In this document: positions 20,490 to 28,799 of the stretch, one piece after another | Layout of the letters: every line of letters starts with the position of its first letter | Numbering within the stretch: the first letter of the stretch is position 1 | Position numbers and translations under genes: made by a program | From: Sneathiella chinensis | GTDB lineage: Bacteria > Pseudomonadota > Alphaproteobacteria > Sneathiellales > Sneathiellaceae | Assembly (NCBI RefSeq): GCF_012720115.1 | Contig: NZ_VNWN01000002.1 | Span: forward strand, 124,001-188,000 | Direction of reading: 5' to 3' | DNA length: 64,000 nucleotides | Notes under the pieces: generated by a model | The model's database searches: none | The model's input: only the letters and a program-made list of their open reading frames with translations | What the model was told of the DNA's origin: nothing

Positions 20490-22172
20490 TCAGCTTGTGA
20501 AAAGACTGCCGGCGGCGCGCTCCAGGATAAAGTCCACAGGCGCCCCGTCGGGCAGGGTCCCGTACGCCAGACCGCCATGGGGCCCCAACCGGGTGGCAGC
20601 AAAGGTGTCCGACACCTCATTCGGGGCATGGCGGATCAGGATATTGGCCTGCAACAGCTTGGCCATCTGTTCGGTGAACCAGCGGGCCCGGCTTTCGGAA
20701 ACGGCGCCCGTGGCGAGGCTGTCGCGAACTTCCTTGAACGCCGCATCATAATGGGGGTTGGCGCCTGACGCCTCTTTCAGTTCCGCGACCAGCGCCTCAA
20801 CGCTTTCCGGCTCCCGCCCCATGGCCCTCAGCACGTCAAGGCACATCACGTTGCCCGATCCCTCCCAGATGGAGTTCACCGGGCTTTCCCGGTACATGCG
20901 TCCCAGAATATTTTCCTCCACATATCCGGACCCGCCGTGACATTCCATCGCCTCATACACAAAATTGGGGGTGCGCTTGCAGACCCAATATTTGCCAATG
21001 GCTGTCCCGATCCGTTTATACCCCTGTTCAAGCGGGCTTTTTTCCGCCCGATCAAAGGCCCCGGCGACGCGCATCATCAACTGGCTGGCCGCCTCGCTTT
21101 CCAGCGCCATGTCGGCAAGAAGGGTCCGCATCAGCGGCTGGTCGATCAGCCGTTTCTGGAAAACCCGGCGATTGTTGGCATGATACAAAGCCTGCACCAA
21201 CCCGGTCCGCATCAGCGCCGCCGATCCCATGATACAGAACAGGCGGGTATGCTGGACCATTTCAATAATTGTCGGCACGCCGCGCCCTTCCGGCCCCACC
21301 ATAACCGCATAGGTATCAATGAATTCCATCTCGCTGGATGCGTTGGAACGGTTCCCCACCTTGTCTTTCAGACGCTGGATAAACAGGTTGTTGCGGCTGC
21401 CATCCGGCTTCCAGCGGGGCAGGAAGAAACAGGTCAGGCCGTTCTCCGTATAGGCAAGGGTCAGGAACGCATCGGACATGGGGGCAGAGCAGAACCACTT
21501 GTGACCGTTTAGCAGGTAAGCCTTGCCCGGACCGGTTTCCGCCCCGACAGGTGTGGCCTTTGTACTGTTGGCGCGAACGTCCGATCCCCCCTGTTTCTCG
21601 GTCATGAACATGCCCATGGTCATGCCGGTTTTCTCACTCCACGGGATCGACCGGCGATCATACTCATCAGACAGCAGTGCATCCTTCAGGGACGCAAAAA
21701 TATCCGCCTGCGCCGTCAGGGCCGGATAAACCGCATAGGTCATGGCCATGGGGCAACTGACGCCGCCTTCGGTCTGGTTAAACAGATAGGCCAGCACCAT
21801 CTGGGCCGCATGGGCACCGTCCTTGCCGTCATGGGCCCACGCAAAATTATGTACCCGTCCCTTCATGGCAATGCCCATCAGGTCATGATAGGCGGGGTGG
21901 AATTCCACCTCGTTGATGCGGCGGCCATAGGGGTCAAACGGGCGGATTTCTGGGCTGTGCTTATCCGCCTGCCGGGCCAGATCGCGGCTTTCCGCCCGGC
22001 CCATGACGGCCCCGAAACCGGTCATTTCCGGCTCCGCCCAGGTGGCATTTTCCCGCTGAACGGCCTCCTGCAACGCCACATCAATGGCATACAGGTTGAT
22101 ATCGCCCATGGCAGCGGGCTGGTTTTCCACCTCGTGGGTGGGAAGATGGGACATGGGGGCACGAATGGACAT
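20490..22172 (-). CDS. AidB-like acyl-CoA dehydrogenase
   Basis: 560-residue flavoprotein of the acyl-CoA dehydrogenase superfamily, closest in layout to E. coli AidB (adaptive response to alkylation) rather than to the ~380-residue beta-oxidation enzymes. Landmarks include the FAD-contact region FMTEKQGGSDVRANST, NGHKWFCSAPMSD, GNRSNASSEMEFI and ECHGGSGYVEENILGRMYRE. The start at ATG 22172 is chosen because GAGGAAA precedes it; a longer frame adds 19 unlikely residues. E. coli AidB binds DNA and is induced by alkylating stress, but whether this one does is unknown; the alkylation-repair gene ogt in this window is 30 kb away. It ends six bases from the convergent PBP gene. Confidence 0.88.
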   Translation of the reverse strand: MSIRAPMSHLPTHEVENQPAAMGDINLYAIDVALQEAVQRENATWAEPEMTGFGAVMGRAESRDLARQADKHSPEIRPFDPYGRRINEVEFHPAYHDLMGIAMKGRVHNFAWAHDGKDGAHAAQMVLAYLFNQTEGGVSCPMAMTYAVYPALTAQADIFASLKDALLSDEYDRRSIPWSEKTGMTMGMFMTEKQGGSDVRANSTKATPVGAETGPGKAYLLNGHKWFCSAPMSDAFLTLAYTENGLTCFFLPRWKPDGSRNNLFIQRLKDKVGNRSNASSEMEFIDTYAVMVGPEGRGVPTIIEMVQHTRLFCIMGSAALMRTGLVQALYHANNRRVFQKRLIDQPLMRTLLADMALESEAASQLMMRVAGAFDRAEKSPLEQGYKRIGTAIGKYWVCKRTPNFVYEAMECHGGSGYVEENILGRMYRESPVNSIWEGSGNVMCLDVLRAMGREPESVEALVAELKEASGANPHYDAAFKEVRDSLATGAVSESRARWFTEQMAKLLQANILIRHAPNEVSDTFAATRLGPHGGLAYGTLPDGAPVDFILERAAGSLFTS

Positions 22173-22299
22173 GACTTTCCTCACGCTGATACATATCTGT
22201 TTTTTCTTGTTAAACAGATGGTGCCCCATTCCAGACAGGCAAACAAGATTGACGCAGCGTCAAGGAGATCGCTTTTTCAGGCTATCCTGAAATGCCGTC

Positions 22300-23493
22300 T
22301 CAAGGGTCGCGGCGGAAAACCGTCAGATGGAAAAACACGATGGTTGCCCCGCCCACCAGGAAGATGATCCAGGCCATGGGCATCTGGGTGCCATTGAACA
22401 GCAAGGCAAGCAGCATCCCGACCAGTCCGGAAAATCCCAGACTGAGAAATCCGGCAAGGGCTGCCGCCGATCCGGCCATCTTGGGAAAGGGAGACATGGC
22501 GCCGGCCTGGGACTGGGGCATGACAATGCCAACCCCCATATTATAGAGAAGCATCGGCAGCGCCGCCGCCAACGCATGACGGATATCGGCAAAGGCCAGC
22601 AGCAGAAGCAGTGCCCCGCCCAGAAAACAGAAGGAAACGCCCACCTGCAAGGATCGTTTTAACCCTGCCTGCCGGGTCAGGATCGGGCCAAGAACGGTCC
22701 CTGTAATGAACCCAAGCACCACCAGACCGAAATAATAGCCGAATTGCTCCGCTGGCAGGCCAAACACATCAATCAGCACAAAGGACGAGTTGGAGATATA
22801 GGCAAAGAAGCCGGAAAAGCACAGGGCCACCACCCCGGCATAGGCCTGAAACTCGGGATGGCGGATCAGGAAGCCGTAATTCTGGAAAACCCGCCCCAGC
22901 CCCAAAGGCTGACGGTTTTCCCGCGGGCTGGTTTCCTCTACCCCGAAGACAACCACCACTGTCAGAATAACCCCGTACAGGGCCAAAACCATGAAAATAC
23001 CGGGCCATTTCCAGAAAACCGCGATATACCCGCCAATAACCGGGGCAATGGCCGGGGCCAACCCCATGATGGTCCCCATGCGGGACAATTCCCGGGCGGC
23101 GTCCTGACGTTCAAACAGGTCCCGGACCATGGCCCGCGGGATCACCACCCCCGTACAAACACCGACCGACTGCAGGAACCGCCAGACAACAAGCTGCTCG
23201 ATCGAGGTGGCAACCGTACAGGCCAGACTGGACAGGATAAAGATCAGCAGGCCCGCAATCAGGACCGGCTTGCGGCCAAACCGATCGGTGAGGGGGCCGA
23301 CAACAAGCTGGAATGTGGCCAAACCCGCAATAAACACACTGAGGGTTAGTTGAACTTCAAAAACACTGGCCGAAAAATCTTTTTCAAGGGTCGGCAGGGA
23401 GGGAAGATACATATCCGTTGCCAACGGCCCCAGAGCCACGGCGGCAGCCAGAAACATGGTAAAAGAAACTGTACCGGGTACCAGTAATTTCAT
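22300..23493 (-). CDS. Bcr/CflA-type multidrug efflux MFS transporter
   Basis: 397-residue inner-membrane proton antiporter with about 12 hydrophobic helices. The drug-antiporter N-terminus (LGPLATDMYLPSLPTLEKDF), MFS motif A (GPLTDRFGRKPVLIAG) and the motif-C-like stretch (GLAPAIAPVIGGYI) match Bcr/CflA proteins, which export bicyclomycin, chloramphenicol or other small molecules. It lies 51 bases downstream of the YgjP-like gene on the same strand and about 130 bases before the AidB-like start. The natural substrate cannot be read from the sequence. Confidence 0.92.
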   Translation of the reverse strand: MKLLVPGTVSFTMFLAAAVALGPLATDMYLPSLPTLEKDFSASVFEVQLTLSVFIAGLATFQLVVGPLTDRFGRKPVLIAGLLIFILSSLACTVATSIEQLVVWRFLQSVGVCTGVVIPRAMVRDLFERQDAARELSRMGTIMGLAPAIAPVIGGYIAVFWKWPGIFMVLALYGVILTVVVVFGVEETSPRENRQPLGLGRVFQNYGFLIRHPEFQAYAGVVALCFSGFFAYISNSSFVLIDVFGLPAEQFGYYFGLVVLGFITGTVLGPILTRQAGLKRSLQVGVSFCFLGGALLLLLAFADIRHALAAALPMLLYNMGVGIVMPQSQAGAMSPFPKMAGSAAALAGFLSLGFSGLVGMLLALLFNGTQMPMAWIIFLVGGATIVFFHLTVFRRDP

Positions 23494-23544
23494 AGGCTTT
23501 CAGATAGTGTCCCTGCTTTCTGTCCCTGTCATGACGGAAGCCGG

Positions 23545-24279
23545 TTACCCACCATAGCGGTGCACACCCGCCCCGTTCTCCCGTAGCCACCGGCGTTCCT
23601 GCCGGCTGTCCCCAAACAGCAAGGTAACCGTATCCCAGAATTCCTGCGAATGGTTCATATGCCGAAGATGGGCAACTTCATGAGCTATAACATAATGACA
23701 GACATTTTCCGGCATGAATATCAACCGCCACGAAAAATTAAGCCGTCTGGCAGACGAACAACTTCCCCATCGGGACGTCTGGTCCCGAACCGAAATCCCG
23801 GCAATCCGCACCTCCAAGCGATCTGCATAACGCTGCGCCTGGTCTGTGATATGGTTCCGAATTTCCTTTTTCATCCAATCGGTTACCCGGCGCGGCAGAT
23901 GGGAACTCTCCCCCGCTACATAAAGACATCCCGCCTCGCGCCAGACAAAGCCGCGCTGTTCCGGCACATGCCGGATCACGTGGTCCACGCCAAAAAGGGG
24001 AACAAGGGCACCGTCGGCAAAAACAACCGGAGTGGGCAGGGCGGCGGCTGTCTCGGCGATCCAATCCCGCTGTTCCTGAAGGAAGGCATATCCGGTCTTC
24101 AGGGGAACCGACCGGGGCAAAACCAGAACAATGCCCTGTGCGGCCCCGACCTTGATCTTCATTTTCCGGGCGCGGCTGGATCGCTGTACCGTCACAGGCA
24201 CTTCCCGTCCCGCCACCCGGATCATGGGGACTGTCTCCGGCGGGGCCGGGCGCAGCGGCTTACCGATCCGCCTTTTCAA
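23545..24279 (-). CDS. YgjP-like metal-dependent hydrolase (DUF45, M48-related)
   Basis: 244 residues. A zinc-peptidase-like active site is visible, HEVAHLRHMNH (H200, E201, H204, third ligand H210), preceded by the family RWGSC motif (170-174). These are landmarks of the YgjP/DUF45 group. E. coli YgjP has been reported as a UTP pyrophosphatase; other members are only called SprT-like or M48-like proteases. The start codon is 23 bases after the YcgN-family stop. The cytoplasmic location is inferred from the absence of a signal peptide. Confidence 0.85.
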   Translation of the reverse strand: MKRRIGKPLRPAPPETVPMIRVAGREVPVTVQRSSRARKMKIKVGAAQGIVLVLPRSVPLKTGYAFLQEQRDWIAETAAALPTPVVFADGALVPLFGVDHVIRHVPEQRGFVWREAGCLYVAGESSHLPRRVTDWMKKEIRNHITDQAQRYADRLEVRIAGISVRDQTSRWGSCSSARRLNFSWRLIFMPENVCHYVIAHEVAHLRHMNHSQEFWDTVTLLFGDSRQERRWLRENGAGVHRYGG

Positions 24280-24302
24280 CAGGTTTGAAAGCGGATTTCC
24301 GG

Positions 24303-24773
24303 TCAGGGAATATCCTCCTCCGGCCAGTCGGTGATATGATCTTCCAGATCGCCGGCCACCCGTTCCGATATGGACCGCCCGCGAACGGACATCCCGGCGG
24401 TGTGAACTGTTTCCGGATCACCGGATATCAGGGGATGCCACCAGGCCAGCGTTTTCCCCTCTGCCAACCGGCGATAGGCGCAGGTTTTCGGCATCCAGCC
24501 AAATTCGGTAATATTGGCGGCGGTCATGGTGACGCAATCGGGCACCAACAGGGACCGCTTGGCATAGTTTTTACACTGGCAGGTTCCAAGATCAAGCTGG
24601 CGGCACGCTACATTGGTATAGGCCAGTTCCAGCGTATCCTCATCTTCCAGCTTGAGAAGGCAGCATTTACCGCAACCATCGCACAGGGATTCCCACTGTT
24701 CCGCCGTCATGTCGGCAAGGGAAGTGGTCTCCCAGAAAGGCTTATCCGTCACATCAATTTCCGTAGCAGTCAA
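24303..24773 (-). CDS. YcgN/YkgJ-family cysteine-cluster protein (UPF0260)
   Basis: 156-residue soluble protein with a metal-binding-type cluster CDGCGKCC (C31, C34, C37, C38) and further conserved cysteines at 57, 65, 67 and 80, plus the late motif GMSVRGRSISE. It matches the UPF0260/YcgN family, whose function is unsettled; the cysteines suggest a zinc or iron-sulfur site. It starts two bases after the phaZ stop, so it is almost certainly translated from the same mRNA, and the YgjP-like gene follows closely. Confidence 0.88.
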   Translation of the reverse strand: MTATEIDVTDKPFWETTSLADMTAEQWESLCDGCGKCCLLKLEDEDTLELAYTNVACRQLDLGTCQCKNYAKRSLLVPDCVTMTAANITEFGWMPKTCAYRRLAEGKTLAWWHPLISGDPETVHTAGMSVRGRSISERVAGDLEDHITDWPEEDIP

Positions 24774-24775
24774 AG

Positions 24776-26011
24776 TCAGGCTGAGGCCATCTTATCATGC
24801 TTGCGAATGAATTTGGCAATACGCGGCGCGATCTCGCGGGTGAATTTCGATCCGTTGAAGACGCCGTAATGACCAACGCCCTTTTGTTCGTAATGTTCGC
24901 GCTTGGCCTTTGGCAGGTTGGTGCAGATATCATGGGCGGCGACGGTCTGGCCAATCCCGGAAATGTCATCCAACTCGCCCTCGATGGTCATCAGCGCCGT
25001 GTTGCGAATGGCAGTGGTATCCACCAGCCGGTCGCCGCGATACATCATTTCACCCTTGGCAAGGCTTTGTTTCTGGAACACGGTTTCAATGGTCTGCAGG
25101 TAATATTCGGCGCTCAGATCCATAACCGCATTATATTCCGCATAAAACTTCCGGTGTTTATCGGCGCTGTCGCCATCGCCTTCCACCAGATGTTCGAACT
25201 GTTTCAGGTGGGCTTCCATATGGCGGTCCAAATTCATGGACACAAAGCCCCCCAATTGCAGAAAGCCGGGGTACACCCGCCGAAATACACCGGGATATCC
25301 CATCGGCACATGATGAATGACGGTTCTTTCAAACCAGTCGAGGGAATGATCCATGGCCAGCTTGCAGGGCACGGTCGGATGACGGCGGGTATCAATGGGG
25401 CTGCCCATCAGGGTGACGGTCAGGGGGGTATCGGGATCGTTATCCTCTGCCATCAGGGCCAGCGCCGCAAGAACCGGTACACCGGGCTGACAAACCGCCA
25501 TCACATGGGTGTCCGGGCCCAGAACCCGCAGGAATTCGCGCACATAATCGATATAGTCATCCAGATCGAAGGCCCCTTCATAAAGGGGCACCGCTGACGC
25601 GTCCCGCCAGTCCGTGATATAAACATCATGGTCCGGCAGCATGGTTTCCACCGTTCCCCGCAGCAAGGTGGCAAAATGACCGGACATGGGGGCGACCATC
25701 AGGACTTTCGGATCGTTGCGGTCCGTTTCCCGGCGGAAATGCTTCAACTGGCCGAATGGTAGCCGGTGGATAATCTGCTCGGCGACCGGGACAGATTTAC
25801 CGTCCACCACAGTCTCGTGAATGCCGAAGGCCGGTTTTCCGTGATACTGGGTGCTTTCCGAAAACAGCTCATACGCCGCGGCCAATGTGCGGGCCTGCGG
25901 GGTTTTGGACAGGGGATTAAAGGGACTGCGCAGGGCTTGTGACTGAAGCTGCGCGGCCATGCGAACCGGGGACAGGGCGAGCTTCTGAAGCTCATTGAAC
26001 TGGTAAAGCAT
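24776..26011 (-). CDS. phaZ: Intracellular polyhydroxybutyrate depolymerase
   Basis: Degrades stored PHB granules to hydroxybutyrate units in the cytoplasm. It has an alpha/beta-hydrolase fold with a cysteine nucleophile in a lipase-box-like AVCQPGVP (C174), as in the Ralstonia PhaZ1 family, where Cys replaces Ser. Other matches are MVAPMSGHFATLLRGT, YITDWRDA and the C-terminal GVGHYGVFNGSKF with the catalytic His. The start at ATG 26011 (MLYQFNEL) fits the family; an upstream frame adds 12 Arg-rich residues with no support. It heads the phaZ-ycgN-ygjP series. No pha synthase or phasin gene is in the window. Confidence 0.93.
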   Translation of the reverse strand: MLYQFNELQKLALSPVRMAAQLQSQALRSPFNPLSKTPQARTLAAAYELFSESTQYHGKPAFGIHETVVDGKSVPVAEQIIHRLPFGQLKHFRRETDRNDPKVLMVAPMSGHFATLLRGTVETMLPDHDVYITDWRDASAVPLYEGAFDLDDYIDYVREFLRVLGPDTHVMAVCQPGVPVLAALALMAEDNDPDTPLTVTLMGSPIDTRRHPTVPCKLAMDHSLDWFERTVIHHVPMGYPGVFRRVYPGFLQLGGFVSMNLDRHMEAHLKQFEHLVEGDGDSADKHRKFYAEYNAVMDLSAEYYLQTIETVFQKQSLAKGEMMYRGDRLVDTTAIRNTALMTIEGELDDISGIGQTVAAHDICTNLPKAKREHYEQKGVGHYGVFNGSKFTREIAPRIAKFIRKHDKMASA

Positions 26012-26131
26012 GGATCTGGTACTCCTGATACATCGGAAGCGCCGCACGGGATATCAGAGGGTTTCCGGGCACTTCAAGATTTCGCTGCATCGCAGCATAA
26101 CACAGATTTTGGTAAATTTATCTAGCATTAT

Positions 26132-26161
26132 TTGCCTACAAATATTAACACCTGTTAGAAT
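26132..26161 (+). promoter_or_regulatory. Predicted promoter for the ankyrin-repeat gene
   Basis: TTGCCT at 26132-26137, an 18-base spacer and TAGAAT at 26156-26161 with TGT before it (extended -10). It sits 33 bases before ATG 26194, in the divergent gap with phaZ. Confidence 0.5.
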
Positions 26162-26193
26162 CCTCACTACCATAACGAGATAAGGATCAGGAA

Positions 26194-26745
26194 ATGGGAC
26201 TTAACCCACGGATATTATGTGTGTTTTTTCTGATGCTTTTGCCGCATACAGCAACAGCCAACTCCCTGTTTGGAGAGCATGAACTTTTCGCCGCCGCGAC
26301 CAGAGGCGACGTCAGCACCATCGAACAGGCGCTGTTGAACGGTGAAAATGTCAATATCAGGAACAACAAGCGTGTCCCGCTGATCAATCACGCCGCCACG
26401 GTCGGCTCGTTGGCGGCGGTCGAAGCGTTGCTGAAATTCGGGGCCAAGGTGGATTTGGCAGACCGATACGGCAATACCGCCCTGATCCAGGCAGCTGCCC
26501 TTGGCAATCTGGATATCGTCAAACGCCTTATCGAGGCGGATGCCGATGTGAATGCGGAAACATCCCAAGGGGAAACCGCCCTCATGAAATCAGCCAGAAA
26601 CGGTCATCTGGACGTGGTCAAGATCCTGCTCCAGAACAATGCCGATGTGATGCTGACGGACTTTACCGGCCGCTCGGCCCTTGATCGGGCAAGCGAGAAC
26701 CGGCATCACAAAATCGTCCGATTGCTGGAAACCCAGCAGCGATAG
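26194..26745 (+). CDS. Secreted ankyrin-repeat protein
   Basis: 183 residues with a Sec signal peptide (MGLNPRILCVFFLMLLPHTATA, cut predicted after about residue 22). About four to five ankyrin repeats follow from residue 27 to the end; consensus pieces such as GNTALIQAAALGNLDIVKRL, GETALMKSARNGHLDVVKIL and GRSALDRASENRHHKIVRLL are clear. It is probably a periplasmic protein-binding scaffold. Bacterial periplasmic ankyrin proteins of this size (AnkB-like) have been linked to peroxide tolerance, but nothing here shows that. It is converged upon by the SYLF gene. Confidence 0.9.
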   Translation: MGLNPRILCVFFLMLLPHTATANSLFGEHELFAAATRGDVSTIEQALLNGENVNIRNNKRVPLINHAATVGSLAAVEALLKFGAKVDLADRYGNTALIQAAALGNLDIVKRLIEADADVNAETSQGETALMKSARNGHLDVVKILLQNNADVMLTDFTGRSALDRASENRHHKIVRLLETQQR

Positions 26746-26779
26746 GATCGCGATAAGCGATAAACGCTCCCTTGATGGG

Positions 26780-27484
26780 TCAGGGGGCCTCTGCCGCCTT
26801 GAGGGAGGCTTTCAGCGGACCGGCCTGCGCCTTGTCCACTTTGCGCTCGATCACCACGTCATGGGCGGTTACAGGCTGTCCGTAATAGGCGTTTAGCCAG
26901 TCTTCCTTCGCATCAAGGACCGACCCTTCCACAGACGCGCCGATAAACAGGCCCGCAGTCTTGGCGAAGGAAAATACATCCACATCCATGTTGGTGGTTG
27001 AGGATGCGCCCACATTCTTGCCCATTGGCCCGACAGCGGCACTGAGATCCCCGCCCAGCTTGACCTGGTTCTTGATGATGGCCTCAAGCCCCTTGTCGGT
27101 CATGATAACCAGCACAAGTTCCTTGGCCTCGGCCCCGATCTGCAGGCCCAGACTGGCCTGTCCCATGGTGTAGAAGGCCGGGGCGCTCCAGTTTCCGGCG
27201 CCATCCCGGCCAAGAAGAACCCCCGTGCCGCCCGCGCCGCCAATGATGAACCCGGCTTTCAGGACCTGCGGAAACACCACAATCCCCTTCGAGACAGCCA
27301 ACAGTTTCCGGAATTGCGCCATATCCGACTGGGCAGCAAGGGCATCCACCGTCATCTTGGCCTTTTCGACCAGTTGTTCCTGCTCGCTGGCGGCGGCGGA
27401 AAGCCCCGGTGACATCAGCAGCAAAGCGCCTGCCAGAACGGATGTCATCATGGAACGGCGTGTATACGAGATTTTCTTGAACAT
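26780..27484 (-). CDS. Exported SYLF-domain (Ysc84-like) lipid-binding protein
   Basis: 234 residues. The signal peptide (about 1-33, TSVLAGALLLMSPGLSAAA) is followed by a SYLF/Ysc84 domain: the N-terminal helix VVFPQVLKAGFIIGGAGGTGVLL, then SAPAFYTMGQASLGLQIGAEAKELVLVIM and a C-terminal FSFAKTAGLFIGASVEGSVL. Eukaryotic relatives bind phosphoinositides; bacterial ones are poorly known exported lipid-binding proteins. The gene ends 35 bases from the convergent ankyrin gene, and no operon partner is evident. Confidence 0.9.
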   Translation of the reverse strand: MFKKISYTRRSMMTSVLAGALLLMSPGLSAAASEQEQLVEKAKMTVDALAAQSDMAQFRKLLAVSKGIVVFPQVLKAGFIIGGAGGTGVLLGRDGAGNWSAPAFYTMGQASLGLQIGAEAKELVLVIMTDKGLEAIIKNQVKLGGDLSAAVGPMGKNVGASSTTNMDVDVFSFAKTAGLFIGASVEGSVLDAKEDWLNAYYGQPVTAHDVVIERKVDKAQAGPLKASLKAAEAP

Positions 27485-27723
27485 GCATCCCCCGATCGGA
27501 CTGGAAGGGCCGGGTTGACCCAGTTATTCAGTTTATCTTAATGAAACGGGATTGCCTAGTATCCGCAAGAGGCCTTGACAGTCTGCAATACAATTTTTCC
27601 CGCCCCGGAAAATCATGATTTCCCGCATGATTTCCGGTTGGATTATTTAAAAGACCGCATAAATGTGACATTAGTAAGTTCATGATATCCTTGGACTCCG
27701 CACAAGACCAACGGGAGGCCCGT

Positions 27724-28749
27724 GTGAACAGTTTCGACAAGATCCAGAAAAACCCTGCAACCGAGGACCGGGGCACCCCCCACCATGCGGGGAAACGGTT
27801 CCGAAACCTGCCGAACGGGACATTAAGAAAACCCCGGCGCCGAACCTATATGTCCTTCATCCTGAGAATGATGCGATACGGCCGGGAAAAGGTGACCATT
27901 CCCGACGGGCATGTGATCCCGCAGGCCGACGCCGCCCGCCAGATGCAGTCCCTGCTGTCTACAGATACGGATTTCATGACCTGGCTGGGACAGGCCTGTT
28001 TCCTGATCCGCATTGACGGAAAGATCATCCTGACCGACCCGTATCTGTCCAGCCATGCCTCGCCGACCCGCATGGCCGGGCCGAAACGCTTTGTCGAACC
28101 GGGCCTGCATCTGAATGACCTGCCCGAGATTGACTATATGGTCCTGTCCCATAATCACTATGACCATCTGGACACCCGCACGGTCCGGCAATTGCGCGAC
28201 CGTCACAGCGACATGACCATTGTGGTGCCCTTGCGTCTTGGCCGGTTCTTTCACCGACGCGGTTTTTCAAACGTGATCGAGATGGACTGGTGGGACAGCC
28301 ACGATACCGGCCCCTTCCGGATTCATGCCCTGCCCTCCCAGCATTGGTCGAAACGCACCCCGTTTGACCGCAATCGCAGCCTGTGGGCCTCCTTTTCCTT
28401 TGAAGGACAGCGCAACAAGATCTTTTTCAGCGGCGATACGGGATACGCCCCCCTGTTCAAGGATATTGGCCGGGACTATGGCCCGTTCGATTACAGCCTT
28501 GTGGGCATCGGGGCCTATGAACCCCGGGAAATCATGAAGGCCCACCATACCAACCCGGAAGAAGCCGTGCTGATCGGCAATGATGTGCAAAGCCGCAATA
28601 TCGTGGCCATGCACTGGGGAACGGTGCGGCTGACCGATGAGCCTTTGTTCGAACCGCCCGGCCGCTTCTTGCAGGCCAGCCGTGAAGCAGGATATGATGA
28701 TCACCAATCCTGGGTAATGAGTATCGGGGAAAGCCGCGCACTGGACTGA
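27724..28749 (+). CDS. Metallo-beta-lactamase-fold hydrolase (NAPE-PLD/UlaG-like)
   Basis: The metal-binding motif SHNHYDHLD, an upstream TWLGQACFLIRIDGKIILTDPYL, and later histidines in PSQHWSKR, FSGDTGY and AMHWGT define an MBL-fold enzyme like NAPE-hydrolysing phospholipase D or UlaG. I chose GTG 27724 because GGGAGG sits five bases upstream; ATG 27682 would add 14 residues without a ribosome-binding site. This gives 341 residues. There is no signal peptide. Bacterial members act on phospholipid-like or sugar-lactone substrates; which one applies here is open. It ends 50 bases before regB, so readthrough into regB is possible. Confidence 0.88.
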   Translation: MNSFDKIQKNPATEDRGTPHHAGKRFRNLPNGTLRKPRRRTYMSFILRMMRYGREKVTIPDGHVIPQADAARQMQSLLSTDTDFMTWLGQACFLIRIDGKIILTDPYLSSHASPTRMAGPKRFVEPGLHLNDLPEIDYMVLSHNHYDHLDTRTVRQLRDRHSDMTIVVPLRLGRFFHRRGFSNVIEMDWWDSHDTGPFRIHALPSQHWSKRTPFDRNRSLWASFSFEGQRNKIFFSGDTGYAPLFKDIGRDYGPFDYSLVGIGAYEPREIMKAHHTNPEEAVLIGNDVQSRNIVAMHWGTVRLTDEPLFEPPGRFLQASREAGYDDHQSWVMSIGESRALD

Positions 28750-28799
28750 TCCGCGCCCGTCTTTCCGTCCGGGCATGACAAACGAGGTCCGAGCGCGAC

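Noticed and set aside
26780-28749. Accessory genes here as a defence or mobile island
   Set aside because: No integrase, transposase, tRNA attachment site, or abrupt base-composition change was visible; the genes are ordinary chromosomal accessory genes.
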